Origin: Hybos culiciformis
Lineage: Eukaryota > Arthropoda > Insecta > Diptera > Hybotidae
NCBI GenBank assembly: GCA_964007475.1
Contig: OZ023274.1
Location: 1,736,001-1,800,000 of the forward strand
Length of the DNA: 64,000 bases
Direction: 5' to 3'
How positions within the stretch are numbered: the first letter of the stretch is position 1; each line of letters starts with the position of its first letter. Positions 13,208 through 26,636 of this stretch are shown here, piece by piece. A program made the position numbers and the translations under genes. A model generated the notes under the pieces. That model ran no database searches. It saw nothing but the letters and a program-made list of their open reading frames with translations, and was not told the origin of the DNA.

Positions 13208-14172
13208 TTTTTTTTTGATTAATATCTTATTTATGTTATTTACTAACTAGTTATTTAAATTTTATTTTTATTCAATCGTAAGCACAATGCCTGAGTTCTT
13301 TCTTTCAGCACATCATCACATTATTTATCTAGATTTTATTAAAAATTTTCTTCGGACTGAAACCTGCTCTGTAACGCTGGTAAAGAATTAGTATTTTGCT
13401 TCTTTTTGTTTATTCAAGATTATTTCGAATAAATTTACCAAAAACAATTCATTAAATAAATCAATATAAATATTGGATATTGAAATTAAAACTAGATGGA
13501 TTGGATTAAGCCTAAGCCAAAGCCAAGCAAAAGAACAACAAAGTAAAGTTGATAATATGTTTATTTTATGTAAACTGGCAAGTGTGTAAACAAACACGGA
13601 TGAAATGACATATTTTGTGTAATTTTCGTTATTGGCAACAGGTCCAACAGGTACACACATAACTCGAACTCCTGATATTAAACACGGAACAAACAATTCG
13701 TTGGTATAAAAATAACAAATTTTTTATGAAAAATTAATAAACCGTCAAGTCCATCAAGCTGAAGAGCTTAAAAAAATTCTGAAAAATATCTTTATTTCGA
13801 TTTCCAAGAAAATTTGAAGCAAAAACTTAAAAGTGGATATACATATATCAAATGTTTCAATCGCTTATATGCAGTTCTCGTTTATGACATTGTCAACATA
13901 ATTATGTTCACGCTCTCGGTTACTTGTTTACATGTTTTATTATTCTTATTATTGTTTCTTGTCGTTCGTTCGTTCTTGACATTTTATTTTTTTATATTTG
14001 CAATCGTCCATCCAAAATGTTCCTTCTTTTGTTGAGTGAGTCAGTGAGTGAATAGTTTAATTTAATCTGTCAGCCTGATGAGTGTATCAATTATGTGTAA
14101 TTTGTTTTTATAATTTTAATGAAAAGTTTTTAAATTTTTTTTTTTTTACAAAAATTTTTATTTTAAAAGGAA
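13208..14172. other. Divergent promoter region of fused and RalBP1
   Basis: No gene is seen. ORFs in this stretch lack homology and codon bias. It must hold both 5' UTRs. Confidence 0.45.
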
Positions 14173-17100
14173 ATGGATTTTGTTGATAGTCCAGAAAAAG
14201 ATCAATTTCCTGGCTTATATGCTGAGGGTGGAGCTACAAAAAAAGATGATAGTGATTGTAAGAAATATTATTGATAATTTTTATGAAAAGCAAATTTTTT
14301 TGAAAATTTATTGGCAATAATAATAATAATAATACCTAGGTACCTATACCAACATTCGTACATAGATACTCAAGGTTCAAGGACGAAACTTAAAAATTGT
14401 GTATAGAATAGATAGTTATCTACCTTTATTTACCTTTATATCCTTTTTTTATTAGGATTTTGTATGTTAAATCGGATTATTTTCGTTCCAGTAAAAAAAA
14501 TGTATTTTAGCTTAACCTACCTACCAGTATCTACCAATATTATTCAATTTCAGTACTTCATGGTCATTCATTAATAGCGTTTTTGAATGCGATCTTGAAG
14601 GAAAATAAATATTTTATATTAGATGTAGGTACCTATCTCTTCTACCTAGGACGCAGGTCTTCCTATCTTCTATATTAGTTATAAGAAAGCAGTTAAAGTT
14701 AAAAAAAATTAATTTCTAAATTTAATAATTTTCTCTAACATAAGCTATCAGATACTTGATAAATATTATTTAAGTTTTCCCTCAGTTTTGTTACTATAAA
14801 TCTCAGTGAATTGAAATTTTATAAAACCCTTAGTCTACATTATGTCATTTTGCGTTCAAGATTTTTTCCAATCAAACCTTAAGTTTAATTACCTGTTTGT
14901 TGGACATTCATTCATCATTTAGACAAGGTTAGACTAACTATTGGCTCCTCTTGAACTGTTTTTTTCACTAAGTTACCTAATGACCGAACATTATTTATAA
15001 AAATAATAGTAAAATTGAACTATTGACTAAAATTCTCTTTAATGGTTTAAAAAACTTTTGTGAGGCCCCTTGAACAAAAATAACCTAGTATCATTATAAT
15101 ATCAATTGTTTTTCTCTTATGTTTATTTTTCAACAGTCAGTGAAGGTGATCATGAAAAATTAAGTAAGAAGGATATTTTAATTGGTAGACGGAAGGATAA
15201 AAAAGATAAAAAAGATTTAAAATATGCAACGTTAGGTGAAAGTTCGCCTGAAGATGATATTGAAACAAAGTAAAGCAAAATAAATAATTTTTTTTTTCTT
15301 TTTTCTCTTAAATTATCAAAATTTTTTATATATTTTTCTAGAAGTCCATCGAAGTCAAAAAAATCAAAAGCGTTTAAATTTACTTCATCGAAAAGTAAAG
15401 AAAAAAAGGATAAATTAGAAAAAGATGAAAAATTAGGGGGCATTAAGGAACAAAATTTACACAATGACGGAAGTAGCAGTACAGGCACTAAGGAAAAAGA
15501 GAACAAAAAAAAAGAAAAAGATAAAAAAGAGAAAAAGGATAAATCCAAAGACAAGGATAAAAAAGATAAAAAATCAAAACAACAAAATAGTGTGTGTGAA
15601 GAGATATTAGAATTGGGTGATATTCAACCAGTTTTTGGTTGCTCTGTGAGTTTGGCAACACAAAGAAGTCGCTCACATGATGGTACTGATGTACCACTAA
15701 TTGTACGTGATTGCATCGATTATCTTCAACAATATGGATTACAAAATGATCAAATTTATAAAGTTGAACCATTGAAAAGTAAATTGCAACATTTTAAGAG
15801 ATTATATAATAATCGAGAATCAAATGGTGTTGATGATTTAGACACACCAATAGCATGTGGATTATTGAAAATGTTTTTAAGGTTTAATATTTGTTTAAAA
15901 ACTAAATATATTTACGTACCTATCTATTTAAAGAAAGTTAAGACAAAAAATGAAATTAATTAAGAGTGAACACGGTAAAATAAAAAGAATGAAGTAACTA
16001 ATTCAGATGGATTATGAAAACATATTAGGAAATTGAAGCGGATTGAAAACGCATTCTTAAGAAAAGTTAATGAGTTACAATTTGTGTTACTTAATGAGTA
16101 TATAATACCAAAAAAAAAATTTATTATTATTTAAATTATTTTATTAATTTCATCATTATTATTTATGTGAATGTCTGTTACACCATTTTGATTTATAAAT
16201 ATTTTATCTTTAGAGAACTCCCAGAGCCTATATTAACAACTGATTTGATTACCCGCTTTGAAGAAACAGCAATGCAATCCGATGTTCAAGCAACTGAAAC
16301 TGAGCTAAAAAATTTGATTGAACAATTACCAAGTTGTAATAAAATGCTATTAATTTGGATTTTATTACATTTTGATTCAATTTTACAAAATGAAAAGGTC
16401 AATAAAATTAATAGTAGTAGTTTGGCAATGTTATTGAGCCCATCACTTCAAATGTCTCATCGATTGTTAGTCACTTTGCTATCTCATTGCAATACTTTAT
16501 TTCCAGATGCTAGATTAATCAAGTAAGTAAAGTTAAGAAAATCATATTTTTTTTCGACAACAAGTGATATTTTATTTAAAATATTAACGTTCTATACAAT
16601 AGTAGGTACAATTATTTTTTAACTGAAATTTCTAACATCATTATGTTTTGTGTTGTATATATTTAATTTCAGTTAGTGGGTATCAAAAACATTTAAATTT
16701 GATTAAGTATGTTAATAATAATTTTTTATTAAATTTAAGCAACCAAAGGTTCACAAAACTTCTCAAATCTTAACATAAAAAAAATATAACGCAAAGTAAT
16801 TATTTATAATCTTCAATCTGTTGCTTGATAACCTTGCTACATTTTATTGATCAAAAAAATAAAAAAGTATTAAATAGTGGGTACACTAGTAAAAAATGAT
16901 TAATATTACCTAAAAATTTAATCATCTAATAATCACAAAAAATAATGATAATTTTTCAATCGAGTAAAATATTACTTTTATTATTTTAGGTATGTACCCC
17001 CGATAACATCTTCGTCTCCAAAACTACCAGATAGTCCAAATGAAATTCAAACGGAATTATCGAAACAAGAAAGTCTTCTAGCTCAAATCCATGCTGAGAT

Positions 17101-17944
17101 GAATGCAGGTTTTGTGTCAAAACGTCGAGAAGAGATGTTATGGGAGGTAACTTTGAATTATTGGCATATTATCAGGATTTTGATGATTAATAATTAAAAA
17201 AAAAATATTATTGAATTGTTACAAAAATGTATTTTTTTTTAAAAGGTATCGAGAATAATAACCCAGTTGAAAAGGAAATTACGATTCTTTGAAAAACGGC
17301 AAGACACAGTAGACACGATTGATAGCACGAGTAATGTAAATGTATCCATGCAAGGCACTAATAATACATCAACAAATTCTGTAATAACAGTTGATAATAG
17401 TTTAGCCCTGAATTCTAAAACGAAATCATCATGCTCTGATGATGAGTCATCTAAAACTGGCGTTTCGGAAACTAAAAGTACTCCGACCTTAGAAGTAAAT
17501 CCAGATCAAATTATTTCCCAATTACCTGTGGATGATTACAACTCTTCAGATAAAATTTATATTGATCCAGAAACTCAATTACTGATGGTTCCTGAATCTC
17601 ATCCGCAGTACTTAGCACTTATAAGGTTTCAATTAGAAAATAATGAGCTACTTCAATGGAAATCAACATTACAGGCTAAAATTAATGCCGAAAGATCTGA
17701 AATTTTAAAATTGAAAAAACTTCTTGCTATTCAAGAACAGCAGCAGCAAAAACCAGATCAGAACTATCCGATCGCCGACGAAATCGATGAGTATGAAAAA
17801 ATCATAAACAACTTTATACAAGAAAATAATTTATTGGAGCACAAAAAATTTATGCTGGCGCAAGAACTTTTCGAAGAGAAAAAAGAGTTAATTCAGTTAC
17901 AAGTCGAATTAGCATTACAAGATTTCATAAAATTAGAAAATTAA
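14173..17944 (+). CDS. Rlip: RalA-binding protein 1 / Rlip, RhoGAP-domain Ral effector
   Basis: Six exons (14173-14257, 15137-15269, 15342-15881, 16214-16522, 16990-17146, 17246-17944) join in phase into 640 residues. Order: FPGLYAEGG N-terminal motif, a long Lys/Asp/Ser-rich basic stretch, a RhoGAP fold from about residue 165 (PVFGCSV to the LSPSLQMSH helix), then LWEVSRIITQLKRKLR starting the Ral-binding coiled coil, an acidic/Ser linker, and a final coiled coil. The family binds GTP-Ral and links it to Rac/Cdc42, endocytosis (AP2, POB1) and glutathione-conjugate transport. Odd: at the position of the RhoGAP arginine finger the sequence is QIYKVEP, so Lys213 replaces Arg, which should weaken or abolish GAP catalysis. 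Intron 1 is about 880 bp and shows no other gene. Confidence 0.94.
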
Positions 17945-18639
17945 AATATCAAATAATTTTAAATCTTATGTTGCCATTATTATAATTTACATTAGTCGTC
18001 CTCACTTTATGTTATTTCATAATTTCCCCATGTATTCTATTGTTGTTAATGTTATTAATAATGCACAATAATCTCAAAAAAACAACAAAATAATGGAAAA
18101 ATTATTATCGTAAAGGAAGTGAGGAAAGCTGATATTTTTATCACTTTAAGAACTAATATTTATTTATTATAAATTAGTAGTATAAGAAAAAATAAGTGTT
18201 TGAAAAATTGTGAGGATTTAGTGTTTTACTTTTGATCCAATAAAAAAACGTGTTAAAAAAGAATCTATTTAATAATACTTCTCGGATCATTTTCTTATCA
18301 ACAAATTTTCAGTTTTTTGAGGATAGATTGAATTTCTTTGAAATAAAACAAAATACCTACCCACTCCGCTTATAATGCTGTGCATGTAGCATTTAGGAAC
18401 CTATAAAAATAAATAAGAAGCTTCTAAAAATGAAAACTTTAGATTACTTATTTTTTTTTACATTTATCGCAAACAAATAAAACATTATTCTCATAATAAA
18501 TTACATTTCATATTTTAATTATGAAATATTGAATCTAAATTTTAAAAGCCGTAATAAAAAATTATACGTTAATCTTTTTAATACAAAAAATTATGATGTC
18601 CATTCTAAGTTTCTAAGGAAATGTATTTTGTTGTGATAT
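17945..18639. other. Convergent 3' region of RalBP1 and SRBD1
   Basis: AT-rich, with several AATAAA-like hexamers on both strands. No gene is seen. Confidence 0.5.
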
Positions 18640-21600
18640 TTAAATTCCCATACTTTCTAGTTTTAATTGAATACGTCTACGATTTATTTCAATGTCTATA
18701 ACTTGAACGTTCACACGATCGCCTATATTCAGAATCATGCCTAAAATTTTTTATTTAAATTCATTAGTTAAGAGATTACTTATGTAGCTAAAAAAATTGT
18801 TTTCTTGTACAATACCATTCATGTTGCTAGTGTGAATAAGACCATCATTTTCACATCCTATGTCTACGAAAGCTCCAAAGTGAGTAATATTAGAAACTGC
18901 TCCTAATAATGTAAATTTTAGTTTTTTTAGTGAATATTATCTTTTCGATTGATTTAACGTTTGTACCTGTTACAGAAAAATTTCTTTTTAAATCAGACAT
19001 TTTGAATATTCCTTTCTTAAATAGTGGTCTTTTATTAAAGTCTTCTCTATAATCACGATTAATTTCTATTTGTAATGTCTCCAGAACGACATCAACCTGA
19101 GTTTAATTCAAATAAAATAAAAAATAAAAAATTAATTAAAGAATTAGAGCAGTATTTCAATTTGTTATACAATGAAATATATTTTACTTCACGTTAGTTC
19201 CTTAGTGTTTATTTTAACAATACAAACACTTAGATCAAGTTGCAAACGAAAAATCACGCAAACCTAGCCCGAAATGCGATTCAAATCCACGAATATTCCA
19301 TCACCACCATCGTGAAGGGTGATAACTTCGTCGGTAGAAAAATATTTACTACAACTATATCTCCCACATTTTTCTGTAAAACTCTTTTCGTCAAAAAAAA
19401 TTGAATTGGGTGACAAAATTCACACATCTTCTGCTCTTAGGTTCAATGACTTAATTAAATTAAAATATGTTATAATAGTTGTTTATTGTTATTTAAGTTT
19501 TATCATACCCTTTCTTTTGGAATTTTGAAATCCTTAGACAGTTGTTCAATTCGATTAATTGAAACATACTTTTTAATTTCATTTATAAATTCCCGCTGAC
19601 CAATATCAACCATATTCAGCTTACACGATTTTATGATTCTGCAATATTTAAAATAAATAAATTTATATAAATTTTAAGAATAATTCTAGCTTACTTTTCC
19701 GCAATATAATAGCTTTCTGGATGTACATTGGTGGTGTCCAATATATTTCTTATTTCTCCGGTTACAGTTTTTGGTTCAATACGAACAAAACTAAAAAATA
19801 TTGATCAAAAATGCTTTATTTTGTGTTTTAATTTTAAATTTTAAAAAATTACCCAGCACATTGAGTAAAAGTTTTTTCTCCTATAGTTTTCACTTTCAGA
19901 AGATCTTTCCGTGTTTTAAACGAACCATTTTCAATACGGTATTGAATTATTTTTTCAGCTCGAGATTCAGTTAAACCAGCAATATGTTTGAGAATGCTAA
20001 TGCTAGCGGTATTTATATCAACTCCAACAAATGAAACACATTCAGAAACAACTTCATTCAGTGATTCCGTTAAAATTTTTTCATTTATATCATGTTGATA
20101 CATACCAACACCAATGTTTTTAGGATCAATTTTCACTAACTCTGATAACGGATCATTTAATCGTCTCGCAATTGATACTGTAAAATTATTTATTAATAAT
20201 CAATTATGGTCATCAGGCTTATGTTTGAAATTTTTTGGTTACAAAAAACAAGTTGAACTTAAATATTTTCGGCTGAAAAAGCATGTACTCTCAATGATGT
20301 GTGCAGAAGTTTTTTAAGAACTAAAAAGAGGGTCCTATGACCTATATGATCCTCATCAACTTCGAGTGATCCAAACAAGTTTTATGAATCAAAATTTCTT
20401 TAATTAATATCAAAAAATATACGAACCAGCACTTATTATATTAATATCAAGTTTTGGAAATTCTTTTTTTGCAGTATCGCTACACGAGTAAACTGAAGCT
20501 CCATTTTCTGATACAATGCTGTATCTAATAATATCGGGGTCTAAAACACCTTCATCAAATAATTTTGTTATCCAAAATTCTGTTTCTCGACAAGCAGTTC
20601 CATTCCCTAGAGCTATGATCTTACAACTAAAAAATAATAATTTCATGAACATTATGTAATAAATTAAAAAATGATCAATTTTATTGGGATTAAATAAGTT
20701 AATATTTTTTGATCTTTCAATAGTAAAATAAATATGTTCATAATCTTTTTTGAAAATATTCTATTTAATAAATTTTTAACAAAATCATTGATTTTACAAT
20801 AACAAAGAAAAAACTAAATTACGTATTTAATGTTAAATACAAAATTCACCTATGTTTGTTTAATAAATCCACTAATATTTTTGTGCAGAGATCTAAATTT
20901 GCTGTTCTTGTGTGAGGATAAATAACATTATATTCAAGTAAATCAGATGATTCAGAAATTAATGCCAATTTGCATCCATTTGAAAAACCTGGATCAATTC
21001 CTAAAATTTTTTCACCTTTTAAAGGAGACATTAATAACAATTGCTTAAGATTACGAGCAAAAACTTCAATTGCAGCTGTTTTTGCAATTTCATTTAAATC
21101 TGAACGTATTTGTCTGCTTAATAGGGGCTGTAACTTTTTACTATAGCAATCTTCAAATGAAATTTGGAACAATTCTGTTCTTAAACCATAGTGAACACCA
21201 TGTGATAAATACACTCTTCGGCAACAATACATAAGATCTAATTTAACTTGATCTGGAACAATTATTTTAACAATTAAATGTTTTAATTTTTCTCCTCTAT
21301 TGATTGCCAAAATTTGATGAGGTTTGATATAACGAATAAGACATTCAAAATTGAAATACAACTCATATTTGTGGTCATCATTATTTTTATTATTTGCACC
21401 TTCATTATTTTTTTTTGAAGTACTTTTAGTCTTTGATGAAGTTCTTGAACTTTTTAATTGAATCCGATGAACTTTTTGGCTTTGAAAAAAAACATATAAG
21501 TATATAAGTATTTTTAATAAAATTGGGGTCAAAAATTATATAAAATTTAATGTAACCTTTGAAAAAAACAAGGATTTCTCCTAGAACAAATCAAGCATAC

Positions 21601-22919
21601 AGAATATCATCCGTTTAGCAACGTTATTAAGACTATTATCATTCTAGAAAAAATTTTTAATCCAAATGCTTCAAAAATTACTTACAGTCTTCTTAGTTCT
21701 TCTAAAATTTCAGAATTTTTACTCATTATATGAGAAAGTAAATGCATTATACCATCTTTTACTTTTTCAACATTATCCAATTTCTCATTACTATAATCAA
21801 CAATGTCATTTAATTGTACTGGAGGAGAATTTCCATCCAAAATTTCTTTTGCATATTTTTCTAACCCCAGTGCTTTAGCTCGCTCTGCGTGTGTACCTTT
21901 ATTTGCTGGTTTATAAGGTGCATACTACAAAAAAGAATCATTGAATAATTTTGTTTTCCGTTTTTTGTAAATATGTACAATATTTTTAGGTTTCAATTAA
22001 GTTTACGGTAGATTAAGCGATTTCACGTTGTACGAAAATATTCCTACCCTAAATCAAAATCCTTTCTGATGATGACCTTATTTTAGGGAAGTAGGATAGT
22101 TTGAAAATAGAGTTTACTTCAAGCAATAAACAGAATGTTATTAAGCAATTTTTCCACTGTGACTTCGTAAATAAACATTTTTCCTCCGTAGGTAGGTACC
22201 TACCCGAAAAAATTTTTATGTTACAATCTAACTTACGAGAAATTCTAATTCTTCAATGGTTCTTGCCGCCAAAAAATCGTTTCGATTATTTGGATTTAAG
22301 TTATTTTCCTTTTGCAGTTGATTTATAATCGTCTCAGATCTTTTTTGCAAATTCAATATTTCGGAGTATGTATTTTTAATGTATCGTAATTTTTCTGGTG
22401 TTATTTCTGGACCAATCAAATCACGACGATAACGACAAATAAATGGAATAGTATTATCGTTTTTAAATAGATTAACAATATTTTGACTGATATTCAAAGA
22501 TATACACTGTCTTTCGGCGAGCAATTGATCAATAGTCCACGGAGCAGATTTATTGTGAAAGCCATAATTCTCTACTGAAGATTCGCGATCAATAACGTTG
22601 TCAATATTAGTTTCGAAGTCGTTATTTGCATTATTGTTTTCCTTTTTTCTCTTTTTCTCTGGTGGCTTTTCAGCTGGAATTGTTTTTACAGGAAACTTTC
22701 TTTTAGTTCTAAAATAAAATGATTTATTTTTAGAATAAAAAAGGAAAAGTAAAACTGAGGGTTTTTTTACTTCACTTGGATAGGCTGATCAAATTCAGAG
22801 TCTGATGAAATCAAATATTTTGATGAATTAGGAGGTTCATCATCCGATGAAATGTCTATTATTTGTGTATTTTTAGCTGCTGTCTTCAGAGTGGTTCTTC
22901 TCGGTCGAAGTGTCGACAT
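18640..22919 (-). CDS. SRBD1: S1 RNA-binding domain protein 1 (eukaryotic Tex homologue)
   Basis: Eleven exons (22919-22771, 22708-22237, 21924-21686, 21479-20850, 20626-20427, 20177-19853, 19790-19695, 19638-19509, 19096-18967, 18902-18816, 18740-18640) join in phase into 852 residues. An acidic and basic N-terminal tail is followed by the Tex-type helical domain ([16 protein letters not shown], then [14 protein letters not shown]). Then comes a YqgF/RNase H-like domain with [11 protein letters not shown] (GIDPG at 447-451), [12 protein letters not shown], the GVGMYQHD motif, helix-hairpin-helix repeats ending at CAG, and a C-terminal S1 domain ([15 protein letters not shown]). Bacterial Tex and yeast Spt6 share this layout; SRBD1 is nucleic-acid binding but its role is poorly known. 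A Ser/Lys/Asn-rich insert sits at about 296-324, just after the helical domain. Confidence 0.94.
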
Positions 22920-24078
22920 TATGTCTCTAGACTTTTTGGTGTGTGCTTAAAATGAAAATAAAATAGGTACCACTATCTACGTAGGTTCATTTATAGGACT
23001 TTAGGACTTTAGAGGTAATCAACCATACATGATGGAATAATTTTTTGAATAAATAAACAGACAACAAACAACGCAGGCTAAGGCTAATTATATTTTACTG
23101 CTCTGTAAATCAAATTCAAAAAAAAATTAATAATATTAAAATTAATAACAGAGTTGTTAATTTTAAATTTATTTATTTAATAAAAAAAATTCTTTGTAGT
23201 TGTAGATTATTTTTTCTGGCGGTTTTTTATTCACTTCACTTTTTTCAATGCCAAATTGCCAATGCTTTTCGCTTTCTTCGCTCTACTGGCTGGAGATACA
23301 CTCAAGATAAATGACGCGCGTAGTCGGCGCGAGTTCTTAAGAAGGTTAACCTTGACACAAGTTCACATATTTAAACTTTTGTACGCACATTAAAAGTTCC
23401 TTTGAGCTTATCCCGATATTATTTGAAATTTTTTATCTGACAACTGACAGCGCTGAACATCTTAACATTTAACATATGATTAACATCGTGTGAACGGCTC
23501 ATTTTCCCCAAGATGTTAAACTGCTTGCGAAGATTTTAAATTAGCAAAGTGTAAACAAGAATTACAGACAGATATAGAAACAAAATTGAAAAATTTGCCT
23601 GCTACAAGTCTACAACTAGGTATCTTTATTTATTTTATTCGACTATTTTTTCTTTAAATATAAATTGATCTCTATTTTTAAAATTTCATTAACAGGATGA
23701 AAAAACCATATTTAGAACTAAAATTATGATTTCCGTAAAGTATTTGGTTAATTCGGTAGAGTGTAAAATATAATTCCAATTTGTGCAGAAGACGATTTAG
23801 TTTAGGTCGTCACCGTCACACTCTGTTGAGTAGGTACTTTTTTACCAGTGGTTTGGTTTTTACAAAATTTGACTTCAAGAAATCAACTTGTGGTTAATTT
23901 TTATTTAATTAATTTCAAATCATAATTTATTTTCTTTGGTATTATTATACAAATCTCTACTAAAATAAGTACTAGTATATAATAGTATAAAAATAAAATA
24001 ATTTTATTATTACTTTTATTTAACAAACCAATATAAAAAAATTTTCATACTTAATAATTACTCTATATTTGTGATTCT
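22920..24078. other. Intergenic: SRBD1 promoter side and DHRS4 3' side
   Basis: About 1.16 kb. A locally GC-richer patch with GACGCGCG-type sequence near 23310-23335 may be the SRBD1 upstream region. No gene or clear transposon end is seen. Confidence 0.4.
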
Positions 24079-25948
24079 TCATAGACGACTTATCATACCT
24101 CCAGATGCTACTATTGTTTCGCCAGTCAAAAAACTAGCATCATCCGAAACTAAAAACGACACAACTCCACCCATTTCATCAGGCTCTCCTAAAAATATCA
24201 AATATGGGTATTTTTTAAAATGTGAAAATCAAATTAAAATTTACCAAGCCTTTGCATTGGGATTTGCCTTAGGGTTTCTTCTAAAGCCGTCTCACTCTCA
24301 TATAACTGAAATTGAAAAATAAAAAAATGTATCTTATGTTTATTGAAAATGGGAAATTATGTTGTTTGTTAATAATGGGAAATTCATGTGTATCCAAAGA
24401 AACCCCCGATTGATTAAAAATATATTAGTTATATTATATGTAGGTATAAATTATTTTATATCGTCAATGGTCTTGAGTTATTTTTGAAAGAAGTAAAATT
24501 AATAAAATTGATTTTAATTCTTACTGCACTTGAAAATCGTGTTTTGATAACACCTGGAGCCAAGCCATTAACACGTATTCCCTCGGGTGCCAATTGTTTC
24601 GCGGCAGATTTTATTAATCCAATTAATGCTGTTTTAGTCACTGAATAAACACCTAGTAGCTAAAAAAAAATACAATAATCAACAATTTTTTTTTCTGTTA
24701 TGTAATAAAAATAAAGTAGGTAGTTTAATAATTTAATATTGCGCGTTATTAGGTACGAATTCATTTTATCCGAAAATTACAAACTCCAAATAAGCATTAT
24801 TAATTCAAAATTGTTAGGTGGATTTTTTGTAGCCTAACATAACAACCTTTAAATAAATTCCTCTCTTAAGTTTCGATCTTTTTTTATTTTCTATCAAATT
24901 TCTTCACCTCGAATGGATTATAACCAGCTATACTGGACACAAATACAATACTTGAATTATTCTGTTTTCTTAGATAAGGTAATGCTTCTTTGGCCAATAA
25001 ATAGGAAGATTTAACATTGATATCAAAAATTTTATCCCAAACTTCTTCTTCGCAATCCAATACCGCACCGACTGAAGGACTTACTGCTGCATTACTAACC
25101 TAAAATGAAAAAAAGTCGATCGATGAATAATAAAAAATTATAACATTTAACTTGTAAAGTGAGCGATTATTTATAATTTTATTAGATTTCAGGCAGTACC
25201 AATATGTTTAATTTTCCAAATTCTTTAATGGTTTTTTCAAATAATTTCTTTCGATCTTCCGATTTACCAACATGGCATTGTGTACCGGATACATCTAAAT
25301 TAAGTTCCTTGAGTTTTGCAACTGCTGCATTAACATTCTCAAGTTTTCGCGATGATATCATTACTTGCGCACCATCTTTAGCTAAACGTCTAGCGATAGC
25401 AAAGCCAATCCTGAAATTAGAAGGTTAATTAATTTTTCTGAAAACGAAATTAGCCTAATTAATGCAAGATTAACTTTCTTTAAAAATCATATGCACAGTA
25501 ATAAAAAATAATGAAGCTTCTAATAGGAAAGTCGATGTTTAAAGCTATATTAGGTAAAATGTTAAACCCAAAATTTTATCATTAATCATAAGATTTACCC
25601 GACTTTACCAGTAAACAATGCTTTTTCTTCTTAAAATTTACAAGGTGGTACGTAAGGAGGATAATGTATACAGTGTCATTGACAAACAAAAGTATATTTT
25701 ATACATATAATATATATAATATATCTAATATAAAAACAAATAAATAAAAACAAAAATTTAATTTGATTTATATACCCATCTGTTGATGCTGTAACAACAG
25801 CTACTTTTCCGTGTAGTTTTAAATGTGTCATGCTCGCAATGAATCTACTTATAAAATTATTTTGCACCAATTTTATATTCTTACACTGATTACTTATGAT
25901 ACCAATTGAACTGTGAACTTTGATACCAAATTGTTTAGAAGTAAACAT
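24079..25948 (-). CDS. DHRS4: DHRS4-like NADP-dependent short-chain dehydrogenase/reductase, C-terminal peroxisomal signal
   Basis: Six exons (25948-25776, 25410-25200, 25099-24908, 24659-24525, 24305-24245, 24188-24079) give 293 residues. SDR hallmarks: cofactor motif VVTASTDGIGFAIA (about 51-64), ILVSNAA (Asn131), Ser184 in VSSIAG, catalytic Tyr197 and Lys201 in YSVTK, and the DHRS4-like tail ending Ser-Arg-Leu, a type-1 peroxisomal targeting signal. DHRS4 reduces retinal and other carbonyls with NADPH. The first ATG adds 39 residues before the conserved MTHLKLHGKV start; this extension is Lys/Asn/Ser-rich with no acidic residue and could be a mitochondrial presequence. Initiation at Met40 would give the classical form. 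The gene is divergent from ref(2)P. Confidence 0.92.
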
Positions 25949-26636
25949 TGATTCCTTCAGCAGATCCTTATAAAAAAAAAATTATTAAAATATAATTTAA
26001 AAAATTATTAAATCATTTTCTTTTACTAACATTAAAATAATGTACTAAATAATAAAATTCAATTAGGTATTAATTTATTTATGATATTTTTAAATAATAA
26101 ACTAAAATGTAATGTAGATTATTGTAGAATACTTGATAATGAATTATCAAGCCATCATTAATTTTATGCACCCCATGAATCTGTCAAAAATAAAAAAGCT
26201 TAAAAACATCTGTATGTTGCGTTTACATACGAATTTATAGCAAGTAGAAATACTTTGTTTCCATTTTGCTAATTTTTGCCTTGGACAAATTAATCGATCG
26301 AAAAACATGTTCAAGAGCAGAAATACAGGTTTTGAAAATCGACTGACAGAGTACGTTAATGTTTTAAGAAAACAGATATTTCGTGAGGCAATATGCAGAA
26401 TGCTATGATTGTAGAGTGAGATAAACCTTTGTCAAAAACTCGTTTACATATCCATACATTGATTCGTTTCGTACATTAGTAGCGACAGGCAGGCAGTGAT
26501 CTAAGCAAAAAAAAAATATTTAAATAGGTATTTCAATCAATAATATAATTTTTAATAGGTGTAATATTTAATAAAAAATAAATTAATTAAAATTAAAAGC
26601 TAAATTGATTTTTTCGTAAATAAAAAAAAAAATAAA
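25949..26636. other. Divergent promoter region of DHRS4 and ref(2)P
   Basis: No gene is seen; AT-rich. It contains both 5' UTRs. Confidence 0.45.

Noticed and set aside
13388..14035. ORFs of 102 and 73 codons between fused and RalBP1
   Set aside because: Hydrophobic low-complexity frames typical of AT-rich DNA; no family match.
15150..15772. Minus-strand ORFs of 134 and 94 codons
   Set aside because: They are the antisense of the Lys-rich and RhoGAP coding exons of RalBP1.
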